From positions 1-64,000 of the forward strand of contig JAHDGY010000002.1 in NCBI GenBank assembly GCA_020631555.1: a stretch of DNA of 64,000 bases, in the 5' to 3' direction. This document shows, one piece after another, positions 31,882 to 41,275 of this stretch (position 1 is the first letter of the stretch; each line of letters starts with the position of its first letter). The notes below the pieces were generated by a model, which ran no database searches, had not been told where the DNA came from, and saw only the letters and a program-made list of their open reading frames with translations. Source of the DNA: Flavobacteriales bacterium (GTDB lineage Bacteria; Bacteroidota; Bacteroidia; Flavobacteriales_D; Parvicellaceae). A program made the translations under genes and the position numbers.

Positions 31882-32589
31882 TTAACTTAAAACTCCTTGA
31901 GACACCCACTTGAAAGCGACCGCTGCTGGAGCTAATTCAAGGGTGCAAAGGTAGAAAAATAAATGCAACGATAAAACCGAGCGACGCAACACCCAAAAGG
32001 TTGTTCGAACTAACTGAAATAGATAAAGTAAGCCAAATTGCCCCCACAACAAATGCCCCCATATTGACACCGAATCGTTGAAAAGATGCATCATTAAGGT
32101 TGGTAGCAGCACAACACCAGATATTGACATAAACAGAATGAACCGCACATTAATCTCGTCGAATAGAGAGGTACGCATAAACGTTTTTCCAATAACAACG
32201 TTGATTAGAAATTTACTGGCCACCACCAACATTAGAGATATCAAAAGGAATAGATAAGATGTCAACCCCTGAGATGCTAATGCTGCACCATTTGCAAAAT
32301 GTATATCGGTGGCCAAAACCACCAATAAATTCACGGTCAAAATTAAAGTTGGGGCTCCAAACCAAATCCAATCCTCTCTCGTTAACGACTTGGTCGACGA
32401 CCCTCTAGCAAATGAATCAAACATGCTCAAAAATCGGCGAAAGTGAAACCTTCGCACCAGAGAAACCAAAATCAAGGAAACAATGACCAAAACCAAGCAC
32501 GCTAATTGGTCACCCGATGCACGCTCAGAAAGTTTACCAAAAGAATCAACTCTTTCGCCAAACAAGTGCCACGAAAACTGCTTTAACAC
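31882..32589 (-). CDS. DUF4271 membrane protein
   Basis: A 235-residue inner-membrane protein with about six hydrophobic helices. It fits the DUF4271 family of Bacteroidota, usually encoded directly upstream of hemD, as here. Typical segments are TREDWIWFGAPTLILTVNLL, SLFDEINVRFILFMSISGVV and a C-terminal FFYLCTLELAPAAVAFKW, where a leucine-tyrosine-CTLEI-P motif is characteristic. The start is probably the GTG at 32589. Function is unknown; the constant link to hemD hints at heme metabolism or regulation, but that is only guilt by association. Confidence 0.78.
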   Translation of the reverse strand: MLKQFSWHLFGERVDSFGKLSERASGDQLACLVLVIVSLILVSLVRRFHFRRFLSMFDSFARGSSTKSLTREDWIWFGAPTLILTVNLLVVLATDIHFANGAALASQGLTSYLFLLISLMLVVASKFLINVVIGKTFMRTSLFDEINVRFILFMSISGVVLLPTLMMHLFNDSVSIWGHLLWGQFGLLYLFQLVRTTFWVLRRSVLSLHLFFYLCTLELAPAAVAFKWVSQGVLS

Positions 32590-32722
32590 TTCTACCTAAA
32601 ATATTAAATAGCCAGACTAATTCAAGTCGCAACTTAATTTGAAACCTCCAATTTGCGGAATAAAATTTAATTACGACATTAGTTCGGATAACTAATATTT
32701 ACGTATAAATCCTCTTAATAAG

Positions 32723-32896
32723 ATGAAAAAGATATTTATGTTGTTTGCCGTATCCGGAATGTTTGCGTTTACCTTAACTTCCTGCGGTGCAAAAGAAAGC
32801 GGAGAAGAGCAAAAAACTGAAGAGCACGCTGATGACCATGACCATGAACACGGAAAAGGACACGACCACTCTCATGATGATGGCCACGGACATTAA
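32723..32896 (+). CDS. Small histidine-rich lipoprotein
   Basis: A 57-residue protein with a signal peptide MKKIFMLFAVSGMFAFTLTS and lipobox LTSC (cysteine at 21). The mature part is only 36 residues and very rich in His, Asp and Glu, with repeated HDHEHGKGHDHSHDDGHGH-like pattern, including 10 histidines in the last 23 residues. This composition suggests binding of zinc, nickel or copper at the cell surface or in the periplasm. Such genes are too short for many gene finders. No metal transporter is adjacent, so the role remains open. The signal peptide plus lipobox makes it very likely a real gene. Confidence 0.72.
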   Translation: MKKIFMLFAVSGMFAFTLTSCGAKESGEEQKTEEHADDHDHEHGKGHDHSHDDGHGH

Positions 32897-32923
32897 TTGT
32901 GTACTTCTGAGTTTCTGTTTGGT

Positions 32924-33040
32924 CTAGAATTTCGCAACCGGTTTTGTGATAATCTCTTCAGGAATTCTAATCACTTGGCCAGCATAAAGTGCCGGATCTA
33001 TCGAAAAGAGTTAAAGGCGGGTTCTGATTAAGATCCTGCC
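32924..33040 (-). pseudogene. Remnant of a LysM-domain protein gene
   Basis: On the minus strand the segment ending in TAG at 32924 encodes IDPALYAGQVIRIPEEIITK and a short tail, which matches the end of a LysM domain (usual form: NP-L-I-PGQVLRIP). Just upstream a different frame reads LNQNPPLTLFDRS, which fits the preceding LysM part. Thus a C-terminal LysM fragment is left with a frame break and no start, next to the 90-residue protein gene. The assignment is based on one short motif. Confidence 0.4.
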
Positions 33041-33054
33041 CAACACTCTCTTGT

Positions 33055-33327
33055 CTAAGCAGCTACACTTAAGAAGGTATTTAGGTCAGCATTAGCCTTT
33101 TGAACGATAGAATTGACATCTGCCCGCGATAGGATATACAAGAAAACCATATTGGTAAGGTACATTGTCTCTTGCACGTCAAGCATATTGGATTCTACTT
33201 GATTTCGTAAACGGACAATTAAATTGCCAGCAGCCATGTTAAAATTATTTGACGCTTTCAACTTCGCTTCTAAAGCGTCTATTTTAGTCATCAATTGAGT
33301 GTCGCTAGAAATAGGTGAATTTGCCAT
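33055..33327 (-). CDS. Unknown 90-residue helical protein
   Basis: A small protein predicted to be helical throughout, with a heptad-like first half (TKIDALEAKLKASNNFNMAA) and a central hydrophobic MYLTNMVFLYILSRADVNSI stretch. There is no signal peptide. I do not recognise a family. The LysM remnant follows directly downstream on the same strand. LysM proteins and small helical partners occur together in contractile-tail loci, but no such genes are near, so that link is only a thought. The coding character (even codon use, clean start ATG) makes a real gene probable. Confidence 0.55.
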   Translation of the reverse strand: MANSPISSDTQLMTKIDALEAKLKASNNFNMAAGNLIVRLRNQVESNMLDVQETMYLTNMVFLYILSRADVNSIVQKANADLNTFLSVAA

Positions 33328-33491
33328 TGTGGTATTTTTATTTGTTTAAGGTGGACATCTAAAGTATATCACCTTCTGCAATTTTGAAATGAACAATATA
33401 GCATCTGATCATTTCGGTTTCCCAACGTAATTTTGAGCATTATAAGCGTAAATTTTGTACATCTGCACCAAGCAAATAACTACTAATTTGA

Positions 33492-33782
33492 ATGCCATTT
33501 GTTAAAAACGCCCAGCTTAGATTCAGAGTTATCGATAGGGCTATTCGAAATAAATACCGGCCTTTCCCCAGCAAAAATGATCTTCGGGAAGCCTGCGAAG
33601 AAATGTTATTTGGCACTTCTCAAGGCCACCACATTTGCAATTCGACTATTGAGAAAGACATGCACACGTTAAAAATGGATTTCGATGCCCCAATCAAATA
33701 TAGCAGGCTTGAGAAGGGATACTACTACGCTGATGAAGATTATTCTCTGGACGGGTATCAACCAATTCAATTCGTAATCTAA
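33492..33782 (+). CDS. N-terminal winged-helix part of a WYL-type regulator, without WYL domain
   Basis: This 96-residue protein matches the first third of Bacteroidota WYL regulators: MPFVKNAQLRFRVIDRAIRN corresponds to their usual K-NA-LRY-vID start, followed by a KNDLREACEEMLF helix, a TIEKDMHTLKMDF recognition helix and the YYYADEDYSLDGYQP hinge that normally leads into the WYL ligand domain. Here the reading frame ends, and the following sequence shows no WYL domain in any frame I checked. It is either a truncated gene or a stand-alone DNA-binding protein. A TAATTTTG box lies upstream at 33428. Family assignment is good; whether it is functional is unknown. Confidence 0.65.
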   Translation: MPFVKNAQLRFRVIDRAIRNKYRPFPSKNDLREACEEMLFGTSQGHHICNSTIEKDMHTLKMDFDAPIKYSRLEKGYYYADEDYSLDGYQPIQFVI

Positions 33783-33865
33783 TTACCTACTGGTAAAATA
33801 GCGTACTAGCATTTCAAAAATGTCGCTTAACTAATTTGTCCACTTTTTTGTAGGAAGTCCAAAAA

Positions 33866-35581
33866 TCAAATACTTTGTAAATAGGACACCAAACTTACCG
33901 AAGGTTGAATTCCCATCTTTTTTCTTAGACGGCTACCGCTTCTATCTATACTACTAAGACTAGCCTTCTTTTGCTTGGCTATCTCCTTGTATGTTAATCC
34001 AGAAACAATTAAAGCACACAAGCCATGGTCCTGAATGGATAATTTAGGGTGAAGCTGTACCAAACGATTCCTGAAACCTTGATTTCTTAATGCAGTTTCG
34101 AATTCTAGTTGAATCGGTTCTTGACTATCAGATAAATGTTGGTCAATTAATACTGTTAAAGTTTCCAATTCTGCAGAGGCTTGACTTTTAGACTTGATTT
34201 CACGAAGCGTTGAGCTTAAAGAACTAATGAACTCCTCCTTCCGTGCCGATGTCAATCCATAGCTGGCTAAAACAGTACTTACATCCCAAATTTGACCTAT
34301 CATTCGTTCCTGCTGAAGTTCAAATTGTTCGATATCATTTTTTGCATCTAGAATTCGATATCTCCTATGAAATATGTAAGAAGCAATAAACAAACTCAAT
34401 AAGATTACAGCTGCCAAAATTAGTGCCCAGCGATGCTTGGACACTAATTGTTCACGATCTAAATTAACCTGGTTGGAGGCCAACTTGATTTTATTTCCCG
34501 CGACTTCCTTTGTCAATTTTCTGTTGGCCTCAACTGTGGTAAAATAACGAGCCAGTTCCAACTTCTTAACCGACTCATTGTAGTTTACTCTAATTCTATA
34601 TAAATTGCAAATCTCAAGGTAATTTCGTGTCATGCGGTAAAACGACAATTTCATCCGGAATACATCCTCTTTAAGAATCGGCTCATGCTCCAATTCAAGA
34701 AATCGTTCGTCAATTTTCCGAAGCTGAGCTGCAGCCTTATTGACATTTCCGCTTTGGATCCAAATAAGAGCTTCAAAAATCATTCTATCAATCTCAAAAT
34801 CGGCTCTATCGTATTCAGCCAGTGACTCAAGCTCTTCAATTTTTTGCTTGGCAAACGTTACTTTCCCCTGCTTTAACCAAGTGTAAATTAATCCATAATA
34901 ACCCGTCAACAAATTTGCGCTTTTATCGTTCAAATCGAAAAAAATATCAATTGCCGTTAAATAAGATTGTTCCGCAATCTCCAACTTAGACTGCTGCTCA
35001 GAAACCAATCCTAAATTGAGGTAAGCCACCCCCAGATTTGTAGAATCACCCGAATTCTCATTATTACTGTAATAGTCAATAGTAGAATTCAAACAATTCT
35101 CCGCGGCTCTCCAATTTTCCAATTCCATATACACAACGCTAATGTATATTCTGGCATAACTGGAATTTTTTCTACCAATTGCATCATAAAGAATTACAGC
35201 CTCATTTAAGGTATTAGCAGCCTTGAACAAAAGATTTTGATTGAAATATATCAAACCAATTACCTCATGAAGCCGAGCCATCTCCTGCGTATCCAAATCG
35301 AAGGTGTATGATTCAAGCAGCTGATAATAGTAATACAATGCCTCATCATACCTTTTATGTTCATTCAGCTCATTCGCTAACTCATGTTGGATACTTAGCT
35401 CTTGCTTGGAGTCAAGAAAATCTCCTTGTCTGAACAGTTCCGTTAGACTGTCAATTTTGTTTGTCGGCTTCTGTTTCCCTATGCCTGAAGCATAATAACA
35501 ACTGGTAATAAGAAGAAAGAACACCAGAACCAAAAAACTGAATACTCTCAACAAAACCGACTCAAAAAGCAAGCAAACCAT
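33866..35581 (-). CDS. TPR-containing membrane protein with C-terminal LuxR-like HTH
   Basis: A 571-residue regulator of a type common in Bacteroidota. The N-terminus is a signal/membrane segment (residues 5-30), residues 60-340 contain about six TPR units (examples: NEHKRYDEALYYYYQLLESY, AYLNLGLVSEQQSKLEIAEQ), a membrane helix WALILAAVILLSLFIASYIF lies near 385-405, a coiled coil follows, and the last 65 residues form a LuxR/GerE-type HTH (LCALIVSGLTYKEIAKQKKA). The TPRs lie outside and the DNA-binding domain inside the cell, so the protein may sense an envelope signal directly. Targets are unknown. It stands alone, with tRNA-Val upstream. Confidence 0.82.
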   Translation of the reverse strand: MVCLLFESVLLRVFSFLVLVFFLLITSCYYASGIGKQKPTNKIDSLTELFRQGDFLDSKQELSIQHELANELNEHKRYDEALYYYYQLLESYTFDLDTQEMARLHEVIGLIYFNQNLLFKAANTLNEAVILYDAIGRKNSSYARIYISVVYMELENWRAAENCLNSTIDYYSNNENSGDSTNLGVAYLNLGLVSEQQSKLEIAEQSYLTAIDIFFDLNDKSANLLTGYYGLIYTWLKQGKVTFAKQKIEELESLAEYDRADFEIDRMIFEALIWIQSGNVNKAAAQLRKIDERFLELEHEPILKEDVFRMKLSFYRMTRNYLEICNLYRIRVNYNESVKKLELARYFTTVEANRKLTKEVAGNKIKLASNQVNLDREQLVSKHRWALILAAVILLSLFIASYIFHRRYRILDAKNDIEQFELQQERMIGQIWDVSTVLASYGLTSARKEEFISSLSSTLREIKSKSQASAELETLTVLIDQHLSDSQEPIQLEFETALRNQGFRNRLVQLHPKLSIQDHGLCALIVSGLTYKEIAKQKKASLSSIDRSGSRLRKKMGIQPSVSLVSYLQSI

Positions 35582-35826
35582 TAGTTGTAAACAAGTTATA
35601 GGTTGGGCAAATTATTTAAATTCTACAACGCTTTTATCCATTTAACTCAGCAAATTCATCCTTGGTTATTGGCACAAAAAAGATGAACACTTTATAGCCA
35701 ATTGTTACGGAGGCGCAGCGTCAATGGTTTCTATAATATTAGGATAATTAAACTGATTAGAAGCCAACTTATCCATTAATCCAATTCAATTAAACCCGAA
35801 TCAGAAAAGAACTTGGCTTAGTCTTG

Positions 35827-35901
35827 TGGGCTATACTGGATTCGAACCAGTGACTTCTACCCTGTCAAGGTAACACTCTAAACCAACTGAGTTAATAGCC
35901 C
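35827..35901 (-). tRNA. tRNA-Val (anticodon GAC)
   Basis: The minus strand forms a cloverleaf: acceptor GGGCTAT with ATAGCCC, anticodon stem TTACC/GGTAG around loop TTGACAG giving anticodon GAC, and T-arm CTGG-TTCGAAT-CCAG. GAC reads valine codons GUC and GUU. CCA is not encoded. Bases 35582-35826 next to it hold no gene that I can support. Confidence 0.93.
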
Positions 35902-35979
35902 AAATATAAATCTCAATAAATCTGAGACCGCAAAGGTAATCAGCAGATCAAAACTTGGAAAGTTTTCTTCTACATTAAT

Positions 35980-37140
35980 TTAATCTTCTCCCAAATTACC
36001 ATCCAATTCCCTAAGGATCATTAAAAAATCCTCCTCGCAACTATGCTTGGTAAACAACTGCATTGCTACTAAGCGCATTCGCTCTTTTTCCATTGGAGAC
36101 GTCTTTACCAAATCCATCCGATTCAAATATTCAACAGGTTCTTTTGCCAGCGTCAAGAATAACACAAAGCCTAACTTATGTTTATCCACGATTTCGGAAT
36201 AATCCCCCACTCCATGGGAAATAATCACCTTTAGCCCCGCAGATAAGTATTCGGCAAATTTAACCGGCGAGGCAACTTGATTCGTGACCAATGGATCTCT
36301 AATTAGCAAGCCATAATCTCCAATGGCTAAATAATCCGCAACGCTTTCATGACTGAGCCATCTTCGTGCAACACAATCCGGAAATTTGACCAATAGCCGA
36401 TCGATTTCAGAAGATTCCCGAGATAAAAAAAGAACTTTAGCATTTTGCTTAACAATTGCCTCTTCAACTATTTTCGCAATGCTTTCAAAACTTTGCCAAC
36501 CACTGCCAGATCCGGAGTAAATCAGAATTAAATCGTTGCTGCTCCAACCTAAATCTTGTAAAACATCTTTACTTTTAGTTCTAGACTCTTCTAATAAATT
36601 ATCGGATAACGTGCATGGAATTACCGTATGCTTATCTTGTTCATATCCGAATTGGGTCCGCCAATATTCAACCAACTTCTTAGAAACTGCGATTCTGAAT
36701 TGTGCATTCAGCACACTTTCTCTTTCTGCTTCAATTAGAGATTCCACAATTTGTGGATCAGGAATCGTTTCCGGAAATTCTTGTAATTCCGCCTTGTAAG
36801 CCCCTCTTCCGTCATATACTACGTTATCGCTTAGTTTCAATGCTAACGAACAAGCAATTGGACCTCTCGCGATAATTTTGCTTTTTTTAATATCCGCAAA
36901 CCAAGTTAAAATCCACTGAGTTTTTTTCCAGTGTTTTAAGCGCGGAAACATTGGGTATACTTTAGCATCAGGCAACCAATCCTTGACCAACTTCTTATTT
37001 GTTGAGAAATTTCTTAGCGAAAACAAACACACAAGTCGAATAGGTTCATCGGAAATTGAATTAAGGTACTTTACCACATCGACTACTTGACTTTTGTACA
37101 CTCCAGATGGAGCATCATTAGCCGTTAAGTAGGTAATCAT
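35980..37140 (-). CDS. Glycosyltransferase, GT4-like
   Basis: A 386-residue GT-B-type transferase by pattern. The N-terminal half is a Rossmann-like domain starting MITYLTANDAPSGVYKSQ; the C-terminal half contains LILIYSGSGSGWQSFESI, the AIGDYGLLIRDPLVTNQVAS acceptor/donor region and SPVKFAEYLSAGLKVI, where the family has the E-x7-E-like motif and P-K-EY-A-G-PVI. I placed the start at 37140 because its ATGA overlaps the wecB stop (37137), in contrast to a TTG or longer start at 37188 that would lie inside wecB. With wecB it may act in synthesis of a surface polysaccharide containing N-acetylmannosamine. Donor and acceptor are unknown. Confidence 0.7.
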   Translation of the reverse strand: MITYLTANDAPSGVYKSQVVDVVKYLNSISDEPIRLVCLFSLRNFSTNKKLVKDWLPDAKVYPMFPRLKHWKKTQWILTWFADIKKSKIIARGPIACSLALKLSDNVVYDGRGAYKAELQEFPETIPDPQIVESLIEAERESVLNAQFRIAVSKKLVEYWRTQFGYEQDKHTVIPCTLSDNLLEESRTKSKDVLQDLGWSSNDLILIYSGSGSGWQSFESIAKIVEEAIVKQNAKVLFLSRESSEIDRLLVKFPDCVARRWLSHESVADYLAIGDYGLLIRDPLVTNQVASPVKFAEYLSAGLKVIISHGVGDYSEIVDKHKLGFVLFLTLAKEPVEYLNRMDLVKTSPMEKERMRLVAMQLFTKHSCEEDFLMILRELDGNLGED

Positions 37141-38228
37141 AATCTGGCCAAAACTTCCATTATTCTCTCCGTTGCTTTTCCATCCCAATATTCGGGAATT
37201 TCACTTGTTTTATAAGTACCCAAATCAATTTGAGAAATTAATTCAAGTATATCTTTTAGATTAAATGGCACTAATGTATTTGACCCTATATCAGTTGTAA
37301 CAGGCCTCTCCGTGTTATCACGCAAAGTCAAACACGGCACTTGCCTAAATGTTGTCTCTTCCTGTAATCCTCCAGAATCCGTAATTACAAATTTGCAAGC
37401 AGAAACTAACTTTTGAAATTCAAAATACCCTAATGCTTCAGTACTTATTAAATCTTCAATATTGTCGAAATCTTTTTTCAAATTGAACTTAACAAGGTTA
37501 TTCAAAGTTCGGGGATGAACCGGAAATACCACGGTTTTCTTTTGAACCATGGTCAATTCAATTAACAATTCAATTAACTTTTGAAGTCGCTCTTTACAAT
37601 CAACTACCGCCGGCCTATGCAAAGTCATCAAAACAAACTCTCCAACTAACCCTAAATCTTCTATTATGGAAGATTCCTGAATCTGAGATTCAAAACCTAC
37701 TAAAGTATCAATCATGGTATTACCCACATAATGAACTTTTCCGTGCTTTCCTTCATTATTTAGGTTTTCAACTCCACTTGGTTCCGACACAAAAAAGTGA
37801 TCAGAAATTTCATCCGTCAAAATTCTATTGATTTCCTCCGGCATTCCTCTATCGTAGGACCTTAAACCTGACTCTAGATGAGCCAATGGAATACCCATCT
37901 TGTTGGCAGTAATGGCGGTACACAATGTAGAATTGACGTCACCTGGGGTAATAATAATATCCGGACGACCAATTCGTTGAATAAGCTCGCCCAATTTCAT
38001 CATCATTTCACCAATTTGTCCAACAACAGATTTTGACGTAAGGTTAAGCACATGATCCGGCTGTAAATCAAACTGACTAAAAAATACTTCGGCCATATTT
38101 TGATCGTAGTGCTGTCCAGTATGAACAATCGTTACATTAACTTCCGGATATTTAGCCGCAACCTTTTTGAATTGCGTAACTTTTACGAAGTTTGGCCTGG
38201 TGCCAATAATTATTAAAATGCTTCTCAT
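37137..38228 (-). CDS. wecB: UDP-N-acetylglucosamine 2-epimerase (non-hydrolysing)
   Basis: A 363-residue enzyme interconverting UDP-GlcNAc and UDP-ManNAc. Motifs include IGTRPNFVKV at the N-terminus, THTGQHYD-like VHTGQHYDQNM, ITPGDVNSTLCTAITANKMG, HLESGLRSYDRGMPEEINR with catalytic residues, and FVITDSGGLQEE in the UDP-binding lobe. Length is typical. It supplies ManNAc units for surface polysaccharides and probably works with the glycosyltransferase that overlaps its stop by four bases. No further polysaccharide genes are in the window, so the pathway cannot be defined. Confidence 0.93.
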   Translation of the reverse strand: MRSILIIIGTRPNFVKVTQFKKVAAKYPEVNVTIVHTGQHYDQNMAEVFFSQFDLQPDHVLNLTSKSVVGQIGEMMMKLGELIQRIGRPDIIITPGDVNSTLCTAITANKMGIPLAHLESGLRSYDRGMPEEINRILTDEISDHFFVSEPSGVENLNNEGKHGKVHYVGNTMIDTLVGFESQIQESSIIEDLGLVGEFVLMTLHRPAVVDCKERLQKLIELLIELTMVQKKTVVFPVHPRTLNNLVKFNLKKDFDNIEDLISTEALGYFEFQKLVSACKFVITDSGGLQEETTFRQVPCLTLRDNTERPVTTDIGSNTLVPFNLKDILELISQIDLGTYKTSEIPEYWDGKATERIMEVLARL

Positions 38229-38439
38229 AAGTACTTTAGCCTAGCTCCGAAAGTATTATCAATAATCCGTTCAACTAAGCCTTTGGTGCAGGCCAAATAT
38301 ACCATTTTGATTCTTGCATTAGATAACCAACACTCTTTAACCGACTAGACAAACCACAAGCCCGACCAACAACACTTAAACACTCCTTTCTACCTTCGAA
38401 AAAGGCCAGATTCTCTATTAGTCTAAAACATCCGCTCAA

Positions 38440-41238
38440 TTAATAAGAGTGGAGATGTCCAGGCTTTGAAGTCATGTTTTTTAAAGGCGGTGCAAACTGG
38501 GTAAGTTTGATTCCTTTAACGGCTGATTTATATTCGTCAAGAGTAGGCGTTCTTCCAAGAATTGCCGAAAGAACCACAACCGGAGTTGATCCCAATAAGG
38601 ATTCACCCTTCTTACGGTCAGAATCTTTAACCACACGACCTTGAAATAATCTGGTTGAAGTTGCCAATACAGTATCTCCCTTTCCCGCCTTTTCTTGATT
38701 ACCCATGCAGAGATTACAACCTGGGCGCTCTAAATACAAAATGTTCTCATATTCAGTTCTAGCCACACTCTTCGGGGCGGCATCATCAAATTCAAAACCA
38801 GAATACTTTTGGAGGATCTCCCAATCACCTTCTTCCTTTAACTCATCAATAATGTTGTAAGTTGGAGCGGTGACTACCAAGGGAGCTTTAAACTCTACCT
38901 TCCCACTTTCTTCCTCTAGATTTTTTAGCATTTTGGCAACGATATTAATATCTCCTTTGTGCACCATACAGGAACCAACAAAACCTAAATCCACATTTTT
39001 CTTCCCATCATAAAATGAAAGACCACGAATGGTATCGTGCGTGTATCGTTTAGAAACATCCTCATTATGCACATCCGGATCGGCAATCATTGGCTCATCG
39101 ATAATATCCAAGTCTACTTCAAATTCAGCATAGTACTTGGCATTTTCATCTGGGGTCAATGGCGGCTTTTTACCTGATCTAATTTCTTCTATTCGCGCAT
39201 TGGCTTGATCAATCAAACCTTGTAATACCTTTTGATGATTGTCCATACCCTTGTCCAGCATAATCTGAATTCGTCCTTTGGCAATTTCCAAAGATTCAAT
39301 CAACGTATCATCCTCAGATATGCAGATAGAAGCTTTAGCCTTCATTTCGGCAGTCCAATCAGTGAATGTAAAGGCCTGATCCGAAGGCAGTGTTCCAATG
39401 TGAACCTCAATAATTCGACCCTGAAAAACATTTTCCCCACCGAATTTCTTTAGCATTTGAGCTTGCGTAGCATGAACAACATCCCTGAAATCCATGTGGT
39501 CCTTCATCGTGCCTCGGAAGGTTACCTTAACAGATTCTGGAATAGGCATAGACGCCTCTCCTGTAGCCAAAGCTAACGCCACAGTACCGGAGTCTGCTCC
39601 AAACGCCACACCTTTTGACATCCTCGTATGCGAATCACCACCAATTATAATTGCCCAGTCATCGACTGTAATGTCGTTCAGAACTTTGTGAATCACATCT
39701 GTAAGCGGGTGGTATTTATTTTCAGGATCACGCGCCGTAATTAACCCAAAATCATTCATAAACTTCATTAGTCTAGGAATGTTTTGCTGGGATTTTAAAT
39801 CCCAAACCGACGCTGTATGGCAACCAGATTGATAACCGGCATCAACTACTGGCGAGATTACAGTTGCAGCCATCATCTCCAATTCCTGCGAAGTCATTAA
39901 ACCCGTAGTATCTTGTGACCCAACAATGTTTACAGCAACGCGCACATAAGAACCAGCATGCAATACTGCCCCTGAGGTACCTAACGCATTTTTATTAAAA
40001 ATCTTTTCAACCGCAGTAAGACCTTGACCTTTATTTGAGACCTCTTTAGAGGGCGCAAAAACTGGTTGAATAGTTACCTCCAGTACCTTCGCTGCAAAGG
40101 CCTGCAACTTCTTACCAAACACGATCGCATAAGAACCACCGGCACGCATAAATTCAATCTTCTGCGGAGTAAACGCCGAAGAAACATCCATCAATTCTTG
40201 TTCTCCAGAATACAGCTTCTTTGTTTTTGTATCAATTGTCAACACTGTTCCTGTATCGATTGAATATTTTTGCTCTAAAACAGGCTCACCGTCGTCATCA
40301 ACAACCACGTTTCCTTCTGAATCCTTTTTCTTAACCCAATTCTTCAGATCTAACCCTATTCCACCTGTTACCCCAACCGTAGTTAAAAATATCGGAGATA
40401 TACCATTGGTACCTGCTACAACTGGAGCTATATTTATGAAAGGGATATAAGGGCTTGCTTGTTGACCAATCCACAATGCCACATTGTTAACTCCAGACAT
40501 TCTAGATGATCCTACACCCATCGTCCCTTTTTCCGCAACCAACATCACCCTTTTGTCTGGGTGCTTTTCTTGCAATTCAAGCAGGGCTTTTTGCTGTTCC
40601 TTGTTGTGCTCAAACATGCATTGCCCGTGTAATTCACGATCCGATCTTGAGTGAGCGTCGCTACCAGGCGATAATAAATCGGTTGAAATATCTCCAACCC
40701 CTGCAACAAAAGTCACCAGCTCAATTTTTTCCGGAAGATTAGGAAGTTTTGTAAAAAACTCAGCCTGAGCATAGCTTTCGATAATTTCCTTGGCAATCTC
40801 ATTACCTGATCTGTAAGCTTTTTCCAACCGTTTCATGTCCGCCTCGTACAGAAAAACTTGAGTTTTCAGAACAGAGGCCGCTTGATTTGCAATTTCAACA
40901 TCGGTCCCTAAGGCTAAATCCAATAGCACCTCAATTGATGGTCCTCCCTTCATGTGGGAAAGCTGTTCAAAAGCATTATCCTGAGAAATTTCCGGAACCA
41001 CACATTCCTCAATAATTATTTCTTTTAGAACGTCTGCCTTTACTCTCGCCGCACTTGTTGTTCCCGGAAGAACATTGTAGACGAAAAACTCAATAGACTT
41101 AGAGCGATGCTCATTTTCTGCATCTTTTATTTGATCGATGATTTCATTTAGTAAATCTGCATCGTCAATTGGTTTAGCTTGAAGTCCAAGTTCTTTTCTG
41201 TCTTCAATCTCGATAAGGTATTCGCTGTATTTGCTCAT
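38440..41238 (-). CDS. acnB: Aconitate hydratase B
   Basis: A 932-residue aconitase B that converts citrate to isocitrate in the citric acid cycle. The N-terminal HEAT-like domain (first 160 residues, from MSKYSEYLIEIEDRKELG) and the swivelling domain that precedes the core are the AcnB arrangement, not that of AcnA. The [4Fe-4S] ligands include GYQSGCHTASVWD and ERPGCNLCMGN near the C-terminus. I use the ATG at 41238; a longer frame of 34 residues upstream has no family match and would lie across the predicted promoter. The TAACTTTG box at 41268-41275 is about 30 bases before the start. Confidence 0.95.
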   Translation of the reverse strand: MSKYSEYLIEIEDRKELGLQAKPIDDADLLNEIIDQIKDAENEHRSKSIEFFVYNVLPGTTSAARVKADVLKEIIIEECVVPEISQDNAFEQLSHMKGGPSIEVLLDLALGTDVEIANQAASVLKTQVFLYEADMKRLEKAYRSGNEIAKEIIESYAQAEFFTKLPNLPEKIELVTFVAGVGDISTDLLSPGSDAHSRSDRELHGQCMFEHNKEQQKALLELQEKHPDKRVMLVAEKGTMGVGSSRMSGVNNVALWIGQQASPYIPFINIAPVVAGTNGISPIFLTTVGVTGGIGLDLKNWVKKKDSEGNVVVDDDGEPVLEQKYSIDTGTVLTIDTKTKKLYSGEQELMDVSSAFTPQKIEFMRAGGSYAIVFGKKLQAFAAKVLEVTIQPVFAPSKEVSNKGQGLTAVEKIFNKNALGTSGAVLHAGSYVRVAVNIVGSQDTTGLMTSQELEMMAATVISPVVDAGYQSGCHTASVWDLKSQQNIPRLMKFMNDFGLITARDPENKYHPLTDVIHKVLNDITVDDWAIIIGGDSHTRMSKGVAFGADSGTVALALATGEASMPIPESVKVTFRGTMKDHMDFRDVVHATQAQMLKKFGGENVFQGRIIEVHIGTLPSDQAFTFTDWTAEMKAKASICISEDDTLIESLEIAKGRIQIMLDKGMDNHQKVLQGLIDQANARIEEIRSGKKPPLTPDENAKYYAEFEVDLDIIDEPMIADPDVHNEDVSKRYTHDTIRGLSFYDGKKNVDLGFVGSCMVHKGDINIVAKMLKNLEEESGKVEFKAPLVVTAPTYNIIDELKEEGDWEILQKYSGFEFDDAAPKSVARTEYENILYLERPGCNLCMGNQEKAGKGDTVLATSTRLFQGRVVKDSDRKKGESLLGSTPVVVLSAILGRTPTLDEYKSAVKGIKLTQFAPPLKNMTSKPGHLHSY

Positions 41239-41267
41239 GAAACTGCCCGTAAGTGTTACAATTTTAG

Positions 41268-41275
41268 CAAAGTTA
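41268..41275 (-). promoter_or_regulatory. Candidate -7 box of acnB (TAACTTTG)
   Basis: Exact TAnnTTTG on the minus strand 30 bases upstream of the ATG at 41238. A second exact box (TACTTTTG, 41468-41461) lies farther upstream and would start transcription before a 19-residue leader-like frame at 41433-41374. Confidence 0.4.

Noticed and set aside
35582..35826. Possible short genes beside tRNA-Val
   Set aside because: Only frames of about 20 codons without any signal or family pattern.
38229..38439. Possible structured RNA upstream of wecB
   Set aside because: No long-range complementarity or known RNA motif was found in the 210 bases.
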